64,000 nt of DNA from Isoalcanivorax indicus (lineage in GTDB: Bacteria > Pseudomonadota > Gammaproteobacteria > Pseudomonadales > Alcanivoracaceae). The number at the start of each line of letters is the position of its first letter. Positions within the stretch are counted from its first letter, which is position 1. A program made the translations under genes and the position numbers. Location of the stretch: contig NZ_QGMP01000001.1 of NCBI RefSeq assembly GCF_003259185.1, positions 1,178,001 through 1,242,000 on the forward strand, read 5' to 3'. Below, in pieces: positions 49,788 through 57,933 of the stretch. Under the pieces are notes generated by a model. It had not been told where the DNA came from, did no database searches, and saw only the letters and a list, made by a program, of their open reading frames with translations.

Positions 49788-50570
49788 CTATCCAGCCCAG
49801 GCACGCAAATACGCCGTTACCCCCTCGGCGACGCCCTGGCTCGCCACTAACTTGTCGTCCCCGGCTTCCAGCAACCGCTTCGGCACCGGCACCCCGGCCT
49901 CAGTGAGCAGCAGCGTCACCACCTCGCGCACCTCCGGCGAACCCTGTTTGCCCGAGAAAGAAAACACGGCACAGCGCTGGCCATCTTCCACCCGCCAGAC
50001 CAACCGCAACAACGCCGTAAAATAGATCTGTCCGTGGAACAGCACGGCCTCTTTCTGCCTTACCTCTTCAACATCAAACAACTCCACATGTGCGCCTTTC
50101 CAGTCACGCAACGGGATGTCCGCCAGTACCTTGTCCAGATCATTCCAGGGCACCTCGCCCGCAGGTTTGCGCCCCGGCGCATCGGCCGCCCGGCACAGTA
50201 TCAGGCGCTGCGGCGCCAGCAACGCCACACTGAAGCCGTCGCGACGCTTGATCGGCGGCTTGTGCACCAGCACCGGCGTGCCCTGCCCGGTGAGCAGGGG
50301 ATGCCCCTCCGCATCCCACTGTTCCGTGCCCTCGTGGTACATCAGCGGCAGGCTCAACCCACTCAGGCCATAGTCGCGCCAGCGCCAGCGCCGAATGGCC
50401 GTGCGCACACCGCCCCATAACACCATCAGCGGCCCCAGCACCCCGAACAACAGCAGCCCCGTGAGCCACCACCCATTGTCGAACCCGATAAAGATCCCGA
50501 CCACGAACAGCACCGCCCAGGTCAGCAAGATACCCCCCAGCAACCCCCCGAAATGACTCAGATAACGCAT
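49788..50570 (-). CDS. Membrane protein of unknown function
   Basis: The 260-residue product has two or three N-terminal transmembrane helices (about 7-27, 33-53) followed by a soluble domain of mixed strands and helices (RWRWRDYGLSGLSLPLMYHEG). GAGGAGG precedes the ATG. I do not recognise a family. It lies convergent to the MarR gene and divergent from the hydrolase gene at 50705. Confidence 0.65.
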   Translation of the reverse strand: MRYLSHFGGLLGGILLTWAVLFVVGIFIGFDNGWWLTGLLLFGVLGPLMVLWGGVRTAIRRWRWRDYGLSGLSLPLMYHEGTEQWDAEGHPLLTGQGTPVLVHKPPIKRRDGFSVALLAPQRLILCRAADAPGRKPAGEVPWNDLDKVLADIPLRDWKGAHVELFDVEEVRQKEAVLFHGQIYFTALLRLVWRVEDGQRCAVFSFSGKQGSPEVREVVTLLLTEAGVPVPKRLLEAGDDKLVASQGVAEGVTAYLRAWAG

Positions 50571-50652
50571 GGCACCTCCTCAGCATGATGCCGGGTAGGA
50601 GGGACATCAGTGCCGAGATGGACAATCACCTACACCAGCCGGGGCAGCGGGG

Positions 50653-50658
50653 TACAAT
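50653..50658 (+). promoter_or_regulatory. Possible -10 for the beta-CASP gene
   Basis: TACAAT, 47 bp upstream of the start at 50705; no clear -35. Confidence 0.3.
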
Positions 50659-50704
50659 GGGCGCGTAAGGACACACGCATTATCACGACCAGGGAGGTCA
50701 CCCC

Positions 50705-52093
50705 ATGCGCATTCTGCATCATGGCGCCGTGCGCGGCGTTACCGGCTCCGCCCATGAACTGCAATTCAATCCCACACACAGCCTGCTGATCGACTGCGGC
50801 CTGTTCCAGGGCGGCGACCGCAGCCCCCATGGCGCCGACGCCAACGATCTGTCACTGGATTTTGATATCAGCGCCATTCAGGCCCTGGTGGTGACCCATG
50901 TGCATATTGACCATGTCGGGCGCATTCCCTGGCTGTTGGCCGCCGGGTTCAACGGGCCGATTCTGTGCAGCGAGCCCAGCGCCCACCTGCTGCCCATCGT
51001 GCTGGAAGATGCCTTTCGGCTCAGCTTCAGCCGCCGCCCGGCGGATCTGGAGCGCTACCTGGCGGTGATTCGCCAGCGCCTGGTGCCGTTGCCTTACAAC
51101 ACCTGGCACACGGCGCTGACCGCAAAAGACAGCAGCGCAGACGGGGCAGGGCAGGTGCGCGTGCGCTTGCAGCGCGCCGGGCACATCCTCGGCTCCGCCT
51201 ATGTGGAATGCGATGTGCGCCGCCCCGGCGCGCGTCCCCACCGTGTGGTCTTCTCCGGTGACCTGGGCGCCCCGCACGCCCCCATGCTGCCCGCCCCCAA
51301 GCCCCCGCACGGCTGCGACACCCTGGTGATCGAAAGCACCTACGGTGACCGCCAGCATGACAACCGCCGCCAGCGCACCCATCGCCTGCGCGCCGTGCTG
51401 GAACAGGCTCTGGCCGACGACGGCACCGTGCTGATACCCGCCTTCAGCATCGGCCGCACCCAGGAACTGCTGTATGAACTGGAAACCCTGGTCAGCCGCC
51501 TGCCGGGCCTGCCCGTGATCCTGGATTCGCCCCTGGCCAGCCGCTTTACCCAGGCCTACCGCGAACTCAAACCCTACTGGTCACAGGAAGCCCTCAAGCG
51601 TGTGGCCAACGGCCACCGCCCCCTGAGCTTTGAACAACTGCTCACCGTGGATGAGCACGACGCCCACGAACGCATGGTGGCGCATCTGCGCGACAGCGCC
51701 CGCCCGGCCATCGTGATTTCCGGCAGCGGTATGTGTACCGGCGGCCGCATCGTTAATTACCTGAAGGCCATGCTCGGCGACCCCCGCCACAATGTGCTGT
51801 TTGTGGGCTACCAGGGCGCCGGCACCCCGGGGCGCGCCCTGCAACAGGCGGGGCAGGGCGGCCACCTGACCCTGGACGGCGAACGCCTCTCCATCCGCGC
51901 TGGCGTGCACACCATCAGCGGCTATTCTGCCCACGCTGACCAGCGCGGTCTGGTGCGCTTTGTGACCGGCATGCGCCGCCGCCCCGGCACCGTTCGTATC
52001 GTCCATGGCGACCGCACTGCCCGCGAGGGTTTGCGTGAGGCGCTACACCAGGTCCTGAACCCGGGTACCTGCTTAGAGATTCCGGAGCGATAA
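50705..52093 (+). CDS. Metallo-beta-lactamase-fold beta-CASP hydrolase (RNA-specificity type)
   Basis: The 462-residue product has the MBL metal site THVHIDHVGR (HxHxDH) after an N-terminal GAVRGVTGSAHEL, a further His in QRAGHILGSAYVE, DLGAPHAP, and the beta-CASP domain with IPAFSIGRTQELL and SGSGMCTGGRIVNYL. Such proteins are mRNA/tRNA-processing nucleases related to CPSF-73. The SD GGGAGG is good. It is followed by the first JUMPstart/ops leader. Its target RNA is unknown. Confidence 0.88.
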   Translation: MRILHHGAVRGVTGSAHELQFNPTHSLLIDCGLFQGGDRSPHGADANDLSLDFDISAIQALVVTHVHIDHVGRIPWLLAAGFNGPILCSEPSAHLLPIVLEDAFRLSFSRRPADLERYLAVIRQRLVPLPYNTWHTALTAKDSSADGAGQVRVRLQRAGHILGSAYVECDVRRPGARPHRVVFSGDLGAPHAPMLPAPKPPHGCDTLVIESTYGDRQHDNRRQRTHRLRAVLEQALADDGTVLIPAFSIGRTQELLYELETLVSRLPGLPVILDSPLASRFTQAYRELKPYWSQEALKRVANGHRPLSFEQLLTVDEHDAHERMVAHLRDSARPAIVISGSGMCTGGRIVNYLKAMLGDPRHNVLFVGYQGAGTPGRALQQAGQGGHLTLDGERLSIRAGVHTISGYSAHADQRGLVRFVTGMRRRPGTVRIVHGDRTAREGLREALHQVLNPGTCLEIPER

Positions 52094-52094
52094 G

Positions 52095-52114
52095 TTGAAG
52101 TTCGTCACATTTTC
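52095..52114 (+). repeat. Upstream 20-bp direct repeat, copy 1
   Basis: TTGAAGTTCGTCACATTTTC, repeated with one mismatch at 55151-55170. It precedes the leader at 52153 and could be part of a promoter. Confidence 0.75.
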
Positions 52115-52152
52115 GACCAAAATTTATCATCGACAAGACCTCAATCTGGCCT

Positions 52153-52210
52153 TTCAGGCCGCGCCATCAGGGATAGGCGACCAATCCTGTGGCGGTAGCG
52201 TGCCCGCGAC
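52153..52210 (+). promoter_or_regulatory. JUMPstart-like leader with ops element, copy 1
   Basis: This 58-nt leader matches the second copy at 55272-55329 in 53 positions. The ops core GGCGGTAGCGTGC is at 52191-52203, identical to the E. coli element. It lies 28 bp before the HD-protein start, so RfaH should act on that operon. Confidence 0.85.
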
Positions 52211-52231
52211 GGGCATGGCAGACTCTTTCTT

Positions 52232-53212
52232 ATGAACTCACCGATGTTTTTAACCGTGGACCACGATCTTGCGGCAAGCCGTCATGCGCTTGGCGAAGAC
52301 GAGGTATTGGTTGAAATCACTCACAGCAAACCGTTTCGCCGGTTGCAGGAAATTTCGTTCCTGGGCGCGATTGATTACCTTGATCGACCGTCCAGTGACG
52401 TTGATTCCCTGCGCACCCGTGCGTGTCACTCGCTGGATGTGGCAGCGCTGGCGGACTTTGTTGCCAGAGGTCGCCGCTATTCCTCGGAGATGCGTCGACA
52501 CGTGACAGCGGCGGCTTTGCTGCATGATATCGGGCACTCACCGCTATCACACAGTGTGGAGCCGTATTTCAAGGAACAACTGGGTTGGGGACACCACGAA
52601 CTGGGCATGAGCGTGCTGGACGGAATCTCCGGCACCAGCGGCAAGTTGGCAACGAAACTGCGAAAGCATTTCGATGTAGAGCTTCTGAAAGCATTAATTG
52701 CCGGTGAAGCGCCGCCAGAGCAGGGCGGAGACCTGTTTGCCAGCCCCATCAACATAGACACGATTGAAGGCATCTGGCGCAGCGTTCTGACAGTGAAAGG
52801 CAGTGCGCCCGCGCTGAAACGATCCAGTGTGGCCCGTGCAGCGTTTCTGCAAGAGCCCGGCACGCGCGAGAGCACTAGCGTGCTGGATAAATTCTGGAAG
52901 CTCAAGCATCACGCCTACAACGATCTTATTCATAGTGATTCGGGCATCGCTGCCGACAGCTACGCCCTTTCTTATTTCCGATTCCGGAATGAAACGCCGA
53001 AAGAATCCTGGCTGATGGCCACGGAAAAAGACTGGCAAAGCAACTTCCCTGAGCTATTTTCCAACCTCCTCAGCCTGGACGCCTCAAGCCCGGCTGAACT
53101 CGCTCCCGTTCAGGACTACACGGCCAGGGCATATTGGATTGATGACCGCCAGGAAGGCATGCAGCGCTACCAGGTCACCAAGGCGCCTGCCAGTATTAAA
53201 ATAAGACATTAG
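52232..53212 (+). CDS. HD-domain phosphohydrolase (dNTPase/SAMHD1-like)
   Basis: The 326-residue product has an HD metal tetrad: His 66 (RACHSLDVAAL), His98-Asp99 (LLHDIGHSPLSHS) and a likely final Asp at 175 (INIDTIEGIWR). That spacing fits dNTP triphosphohydrolases and related nucleotide phosphohydrolases. The domain begins with THSKPFRRLQEISFLG, as in these enzymes. The C-terminal 100 residues do not match a domain I know. It is 29 bp upstream of a nucleotidyltransferase gene and downstream of an ops leader, suggesting a coordinated pair that modifies and hydrolyses a nucleotide or protein. Codon use is less GC-rich than in the surrounding genes. The start is an ATG with a weak SD. Confidence 0.8.
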   Translation: MNSPMFLTVDHDLAASRHALGEDEVLVEITHSKPFRRLQEISFLGAIDYLDRPSSDVDSLRTRACHSLDVAALADFVARGRRYSSEMRRHVTAAALLHDIGHSPLSHSVEPYFKEQLGWGHHELGMSVLDGISGTSGKLATKLRKHFDVELLKALIAGEAPPEQGGDLFASPINIDTIEGIWRSVLTVKGSAPALKRSSVARAAFLQEPGTRESTSVLDKFWKLKHHAYNDLIHSDSGIAADSYALSYFRFRNETPKESWLMATEKDWQSNFPELFSNLLSLDASSPAELAPVQDYTARAYWIDDRQEGMQRYQVTKAPASIKIRH

Positions 53213-53241
53213 AAAAACGCATCCATGGAAGGGGGAAGCCT

Positions 53242-54219
53242 GTGTCTGAAAATGCGACATGCTCGAATATTATTACACAGCAAGAATTCAGTAATAGGAA
53301 AGTAGAAACGCTACGAGAAAGACTGGGTGCGGCTCTTTCCGAAAGTGAATATGCGGATCGGCTGACGGTGGTCGTCACCGGTTCCTATGGTCGGCGCGAG
53401 GCTTCGCGGCATTCTGATCTTGATTACTACATGTTTTTTGATGCCGATATGCCACCCCGGGAAGAAATACCGGAGCAACTAGAGGCCATCGAAAAGATAG
53501 TGAGCGATGAGGTGCCTGCTTTAACGGGCGATACCAACACTTTTGGCAGTGACGCTGTCATTCATTTCAGCAATATGCTGGAACCCATTGGGGGCCAGGA
53601 AGACACCAACCAATCCATGACCCGGCGCATGCTTTTCCTGCTGGAAGGGGATTGGCTCTACAACGGGCCAAAATTTTCCGGTTACCGAAAGCGACTGCTG
53701 CGACGATATATTCGTGAAGATGCGCGGCCGGAGGCCGTCCCCCTTTTCCTATTGAACGATATTATCCGCTATTACAGAACCATAACCACGGATCTGGAGC
53801 AGAAAGTTGCAGAGCAGCAAAAGCCGTGGGGGCTTAGAGATATCAAGCTGCGCTTCTCTCGTAAGCTGCTTTATTTTGGCGGCATCATTGTAGCGGCTGA
53901 GCTGGTCAACAAGACTCATCAGGAGCGCCTTGATGAAGCCGACCGTTTATTTTTAATGCCAGTGATCAGTCGTATTCAGGCATTGAGTGACTCACATCAC
54001 ACAAACCAGATTCTGCGCATCTATGACCTGTTTCTTGCCGAAATTGCGCAAGAGAGTGTCAGAGACGCGTTGAAGACAGTCAAACGTGAAGATCGCCGGG
54101 ATTCTCAGGAGTACAACAGGCTGAGGGATCTGAGCTTTGATTTCGCACGCGCCCTTTCTGACTGGCTGAGTGAACGCTACCCCAAGGAACACCCGATCCA
54201 CCTTGCCCTGGTATTTTAA
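53242..54219 (+). CDS. Pol-beta-type nucleotidyltransferase (GlnD-like domain)
   Basis: The 325-residue product has the catalytic GSYGRREASRHSDLDYYMF: Gly47-Ser48, then Asp59 and Asp61 (DxD), the standard NTase pattern. The style of loop (GRrEASrHSDLDyy) resembles GlnD/DUF294-type nucleotidyltransferases more than CD-NTases. The remaining 250 residues are helical and include KLRFSRKLLYFGGIIVAAELV. Start is GTG with GGAAGGGGG upstream; 29 bp from the HD gene. Substrate could be a protein, RNA or small nucleotide. I cannot assign it to a described system. Confidence 0.75.
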   Translation: MSENATCSNIITQQEFSNRKVETLRERLGAALSESEYADRLTVVVTGSYGRREASRHSDLDYYMFFDADMPPREEIPEQLEAIEKIVSDEVPALTGDTNTFGSDAVIHFSNMLEPIGGQEDTNQSMTRRMLFLLEGDWLYNGPKFSGYRKRLLRRYIREDARPEAVPLFLLNDIIRYYRTITTDLEQKVAEQQKPWGLRDIKLRFSRKLLYFGGIIVAAELVNKTHQERLDEADRLFLMPVISRIQALSDSHHTNQILRIYDLFLAEIAQESVRDALKTVKREDRRDSQEYNRLRDLSFDFARALSDWLSERYPKEHPIHLALVF

Positions 54220-54223
54220 CGTA

Positions 54224-54373
54224 CCCGCCCCAGCTACCGAGCGCCCCACCAATACGCTCCGTGCCTACATAGAGGCACTGGGCGGTTCTCTCGACATCGT
54301 CGCGCATTTCCCCGATCAACCGCCCATATCCCTGAACGCGCTGCAACCCACGCCCACCCGCAAGGCCCGCTGA
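54224..54373 (+). pseudogene. Remnant of an XRE-type antitoxin/regulator C-terminus
   Basis: In one frame this stretch reads NTLRAYIEALGGSLDIVAHFPD, a pattern common at the C-terminus of XRE-family antitoxins (LRRYVEAMGGELDIVARFPD). No helix-turn-helix part is present and no plausible start, so it is probably a decayed fragment left by an older toxin-antitoxin insertion. Confidence 0.55.
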
Positions 54374-54391
54374 CCTGATCAGATCGAGGTG

Positions 54392-54411
54392 ATGCCAAGC
54401 AGGCTTTGCAT
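54392..54411 (+). promoter_or_regulatory. Operator-like inverted repeat, imperfect copy
   Basis: ATGCCAAG, 4 bases, CTTTGCAT; one mismatch from the perfect copy 29 bp downstream. Likely bound by the HTH protein at 54441. Confidence 0.55.
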
Positions 54412-54420
54412 TATCTCGCC

Positions 54421-54440
54421 ATGCCAAGTAAGCTTGGCAT
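54421..54440 (+). promoter_or_regulatory. Operator-like inverted repeat, perfect copy abutting a start codon
   Basis: ATGCCAAG, 4 bases, CTTGGCAT, ending at the base before the ATG at 54441. Binding here would block transcription or translation start of the HTH gene. Confidence 0.65.
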
Positions 54441-54638
54441 ATGATCAATCACATACGCGCCCTGCGCAAAGCACGCCAACTGACCCAGGCTGAACTGGCC
54501 GAGCAGATGGGGGTGTCCCGCAATACGATCAACTCCATCGAGATGGGGCGCTATATCCCGTCGCTGCCGCTGGCCCTGGCCCTGGCGCGCTTCTTTGGCA
54601 GGCCCGTAGAGGAGGTGTTCGATGATCAGAGCCGCTGA
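54441..54638 (+). CDS. Small XRE/Cro-type helix-turn-helix regulator
   Basis: The 65-residue single-domain regulator has QLTQAELAEQMGVSRNTINSIEMGRYIPSLPLALALARFF, a clean HTH of the YgzD-like subfamily. It overlaps the downstream membrane-protein gene by 17 bases. Two inverted repeats, one touching the start codon, suggest autorepression. There is no SD, so it may be translated from a short or leaderless transcript. Confidence 0.85.
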   Translation: MINHIRALRKARQLTQAELAEQMGVSRNTINSIEMGRYIPSLPLALALARFFGRPVEEVFDDQSR

Positions 54639-55026
54639 ATCCCGCCATGCCAGCAAACCCCTGCTGGTGCCCGTAACCGCCCTGGTGCTGGGCGCGGTGA
54701 TGTTTCTGACCGCCTGGCTGGGCGCAGGTGAACCCGTGATGGGACTGGTGATGCTGGGCATCATGCTGACCTATGCCGCCGTGATGCGCTTTGGCCAGCG
54801 CTTCGAGACCGTGCAGATACTCGGCAACGACCCGCCCCTGGACGAGCGCCATGCGCAGATCCAGCTGCGTGCCGTGGCCATGGCCTATTACATGGTGCTG
54901 GTGGGGGCCCTGGCTGGCGCACTGTGGGAAGTGTCCCAGAGCCGACCTGGTGCCTTCACCCTGGTCTGCACCGTGGGTGGTCTGACACACATGATCTCTG
55001 CCATGGTGTTGCGCCGCAGGGTATAG
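54622..55026 (+). CDS. Membrane protein paired with HTH regulator
   Basis: The 134-residue product has four predicted transmembrane helices (about 13-32, 36-53, 76-98 and 102-126). HTH plus small four-helix membrane protein pairs of this kind (DUF2178-like) are widespread, perhaps as stress or envelope sensors. It overlaps the HTH gene. The family name is a recollection. Confidence 0.7.
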   Translation: MIRAAESRHASKPLLVPVTALVLGAVMFLTAWLGAGEPVMGLVMLGIMLTYAAVMRFGQRFETVQILGNDPPLDERHAQIQLRAVAMAYYMVLVGALAGALWEVSQSRPGAFTLVCTVGGLTHMISAMVLRRRV

Positions 55027-55150
55027 CCCTGAAAAGGCATCACCCAGACCGTAAAATTCCTGCACTAGCCCACCTGACGCACATCAGCGGCCCGTCCGGG
55101 CCGCTAGACTCCCCGCGCACTTACAGGCCGCCCGCTTCACGGCAGCCCGA

Positions 55151-55170
55151 TTGAAGTCCGTCACATTTTC
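55151..55170 (+). repeat. Upstream 20-bp direct repeat, copy 2
   Basis: TTGAAGTCCGTCACATTTTC, one mismatch from 52095-52114. Confidence 0.75.
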
Positions 55171-55271
55171 ATCCAGACTTCACATTCGTGTTCAACCATT
55201 GAACAGATCAGCGGTCTATCCCTTGCCCCGTGTCCATCACAGGGCAGGGCAGACAGCCCGAAGACCCGGCC

Positions 55272-55329
55272 TCCAGGCCACGCCATCAGGGAAAGGCGAC
55301 TAATCCTGTGGCGGTAGCGTACCCGCGAC
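55272..55329 (+). promoter_or_regulatory. JUMPstart-like leader with ops element, copy 2
   Basis: 53 of 58 positions match copy 1. The ops core GGCGGTAGCGTAC lies at 55310-55322. It is the leader of the flippase-to-hydroxyacid-dehydrogenase operon. Confidence 0.85.
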
Positions 55330-55482
55330 TAGCTGCATCAATTTCGCGCGTTTCTTGCTCATTTAGGCGGCTAGGCGGGATTATGGAACTTGACGGATAC
55401 GAACACGGATGAGACTGCAATTCAGCCCCATCATACGCGTGTCAGGCTGTTTCTTTTTAGATCTTTCCTCGCGAGAATCGAC

Positions 55483-56784
55483 ATGTCTGAAAAAATAGTG
55501 AGGGGCGGTTTGTATGTGGCGTTCCTACGTCTCATCTACATTCTTCTTGAGCTTGGAGCTGTAATCTTATTGGCTAGAGTGCTGGGGGCTTCAAGTTACG
55601 GCGTATTTGCGTTCATGTATGCACTCGTGAAGATTGCCACGATTCCAGCACAAGCAGGTATACCAACGCTTCTGACTAGAGAGATCCCCAAGTACATATT
55701 CCATGAAGCTTGGGGTAAAATAAAAGGGATAATTATAAGATCTACCCAAATGGCGTTTTTGGCGTCCGCCGCTGGCGGCGCCATAATCCTTTATGCAGTA
55801 TATTTTTACCTAGATAAAGGCATCGCTGATCCGAAAATATACTTTTTTGCTTTTCTTTTAGTCCCGGTTTTCGCAATGTCAAATGTTAGAGGGGGGGCTA
55901 TTAGAGGGCTTGGTCGAGTCGCGCTTTCGCAGCTACCAGAGAGTATTATAAGGCCTGGAGTTTTCCTTTTAGGTGTCTGTCTGATTTTATTTTGGCCAGG
56001 GCTTGATGTCTCCATTAATAATACAATGATCATGCTTCTCGCTGCCTCAATAATATCGGCCGTCATGGGGGGGCTGATGCTAGTAAGATATTTACCCAAG
56101 AAAATAAAAATATCAGATAAGGAGTATGAGGATAGAAAATGGATTGCGTCGCTCCTCCCTTTATCGATTCTTAGCGGGATTCAGATACTAAACGGACAAA
56201 TAGGCATCGTGTATCTTGGTATTTACTCTAGTAATGAGGATGTTGGGATATATCGAGTCCTGTTCCAGGTTGGTCAGATGGTGATGTTTGCGCTGACAGT
56301 GATAACAATGACAATATCACCAACCATTTCGAAATTGCATACCAGCGGACAGCGCCAGGACCTTGAGGCTCTTATAAGGAAGTCATCACTTGCCACTACG
56401 GTATTCTCCATTTTTTGTTGTTTGGCTTTTATACTGATTGGTGAGTGGATGCTTGGTGCAGTTTTCGGCGCGCAGTTTTCTGCAGGGTATCTGGCGGGTG
56501 TTATAATTTGTTCTGGACAGGTGATCAATGCGCTAACAGGCCCTGCGGCGGCGCTTCTTAATATGAGCGGAAAGGAGAGAAAAACCATAAAAGCTCTTTC
56601 TTTCTCATTATTTTCCTCTGTGGTGTTGCATGCTGTGCTCGTTCCTTCCTGCGGGATAATGGGGGCAGCTATAGCATTTTCGGTATCTTTGTTTGTGCTA
56701 AACTTTTTTCTTTGCGTATACGCAAAAAAAGAGCTTTCCATAAATCCACTTCCCTACACGGCGATAGTACGAAAACATGGATGA
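55483..56784 (+). CDS. wzx: O-antigen/EPS flippase (Wzx-like, MOP superfamily)
   Basis: The 433-residue product has about 12 hydrophobic segments, starting LLELGAVILLARVLGASSYGVFAF, characteristic of polysaccharide transporters of the MATE/MOP superfamily. It would flip undecaprenyl-linked repeat units. The ATG at 55483 (MSEKIVRGG) is a standard start; a TTG at 55390 could add 31 residues. The gene is AT-rich compared with the housekeeping region. It overlaps the next gene by eight bases. Confidence 0.9.
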   Translation: MSEKIVRGGLYVAFLRLIYILLELGAVILLARVLGASSYGVFAFMYALVKIATIPAQAGIPTLLTREIPKYIFHEAWGKIKGIIIRSTQMAFLASAAGGAIILYAVYFYLDKGIADPKIYFFAFLLVPVFAMSNVRGGAIRGLGRVALSQLPESIIRPGVFLLGVCLILFWPGLDVSINNTMIMLLAASIISAVMGGLMLVRYLPKKIKISDKEYEDRKWIASLLPLSILSGIQILNGQIGIVYLGIYSSNEDVGIYRVLFQVGQMVMFALTVITMTISPTISKLHTSGQRQDLEALIRKSSLATTVFSIFCCLAFILIGEWMLGAVFGAQFSAGYLAGVIICSGQVINALTGPAAALLNMSGKERKTIKALSFSLFSSVVLHAVLVPSCGIMGAAIAFSVSLFVLNFFLCVYAKKELSINPLPYTAIVRKHG

Positions 56785-57916
56785 TACAAGAGCGAATAGA
56801 AGGGGGCGTTATTCCGGCCTCCCGTTGATGGTTTTTCTGGGCCTTTACTTCGGGCTTTCGCCTATATATTTGTTCGATAGCGGGCTGCCGCAGCTAGCTG
56901 ACTTTGTGATGGTATGTTTTATTTTCCTGGCCGCCATATCCGGAATCAGAATAGATCGGGGAGGCTACGACTTAGTAATCCCGGGCTTAGTTTTTGTGTT
57001 TTATGTTTTTGTTGTTTCAGTGTCTTGGTCAATTATTCTTTCTTCTTATAGCACCATGATGGCCCCGGTATTTTACTTGTATAATTTTCTGGCTATGATT
57101 CTGGTGTATTCGTCATACAAGAAGAACAGTGATTTAACCTTAAAGGCTATACTATATGGTATTTCTGCGGGGCTTACAGTTTCGGTTTTATACCAAGTTT
57201 TGAATTTTGATGCGCATGCGTCAAGGCAAGCGGCTTTGTTCAACAACCCAAATCAAATGGGCTATTTTGGTCTTCTATGTGCAGGAATATCGTTGCTGAT
57301 ATTTGAGAATGGCCGAGTTTCTCATAAATACTTTGCATACAATTTCATTTTGTCATTGTTGCTTGTGTTTCTTTCATTTTCTTTAACTGCTATTGCCGGT
57401 TTGTTCTTTATTGTTCTAGCCTCGGTTGTCGTTTTATATAGAAAGGGGGCGAAGACGATTGTAATTGCTCCTTTTGTTTTTGTCTTCTCTGTTTCATTTC
57501 TGGCGGTTGCTTTTGACGATAAGCTATACTATGTGTCGGAGAGTGTTGAGCGGCGAATATCTCTGATCGAGACAAAAACAGAAAATGTTGGTGATAGTCG
57601 CGGATATTCTAGAATTTTAGATTATCCTGAGTACCTTATATTTGGCGCCGCTGAAGGCGAGCGCTCCAGATTTGGTTTATACCATCGACATGAAATACAT
57701 TCCTCTCTTGGAACAGTTCTTTTCTCCTATGGAGTTGTTGGGTTTTTCATTTTTTGTGCTTTTCTTTTTTCGGCTATAAGGAGGTCAGATGTCGTTGGCT
57801 TTCTTATTTTTCTAGGCCCAATGGTCTACTCTTTGACGCATCAAGGATTAAGGAACACCATTTTTTGGATTTTTATCCTTTTGATTTACTTATTGAAAGG
57901 AAGTTTAAAGAAATAA
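56777..57916 (+). CDS. O-antigen polymerase/ligase-like membrane protein (Wzy/WaaL)
   Basis: The 379-residue protein has about ten transmembrane segments with a large loop and the segment FNNPNQMGYFGLLCAGISLL, typical of O-antigen ligases and Wzy polymerases. Wzy and WaaL cannot be separated by this feature; with wzx and wzc present, a polymerase is the likely choice. It is strongly AT-rich. Confidence 0.85.
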   Translation: MDDTRANRRGRYSGLPLMVFLGLYFGLSPIYLFDSGLPQLADFVMVCFIFLAAISGIRIDRGGYDLVIPGLVFVFYVFVVSVSWSIILSSYSTMMAPVFYLYNFLAMILVYSSYKKNSDLTLKAILYGISAGLTVSVLYQVLNFDAHASRQAALFNNPNQMGYFGLLCAGISLLIFENGRVSHKYFAYNFILSLLLVFLSFSLTAIAGLFFIVLASVVVLYRKGAKTIVIAPFVFVFSVSFLAVAFDDKLYYVSESVERRISLIETKTENVGDSRGYSRILDYPEYLIFGAAEGERSRFGLYHRHEIHSSLGTVLFSYGVVGFFIFCAFLFSAIRRSDVVGFLIFLGPMVYSLTHQGLRNTIFWIFILLIYLLKGSLKK

Positions 57917-57933
57917 TTTGAGGAGCGAAGAAC

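Larger units (their letters stand above)
55027..55482 (+). promoter_or_regulatory. 455-bp control region before the polysaccharide operon
   Basis: Holds a hairpin AGCGGCCC-GTCC-GGGCCGCT (55086-55105), likely the end of the previous transcript, the second 20-bp direct repeat (55151-55170) and the second JUMPstart/ops leader (55272-55329). A short open frame from 55390 (TTG) could extend the flippase gene. Nothing else is recognised. Confidence 0.6.

Noticed and set aside
53242-54219. Nucleotidyltransferase as CBASS CD-NTase or MNT antitoxin
   Set aside because: No HEPN partner or effector gene is adjacent, and the loop pattern is closer to GlnD-type transferases.
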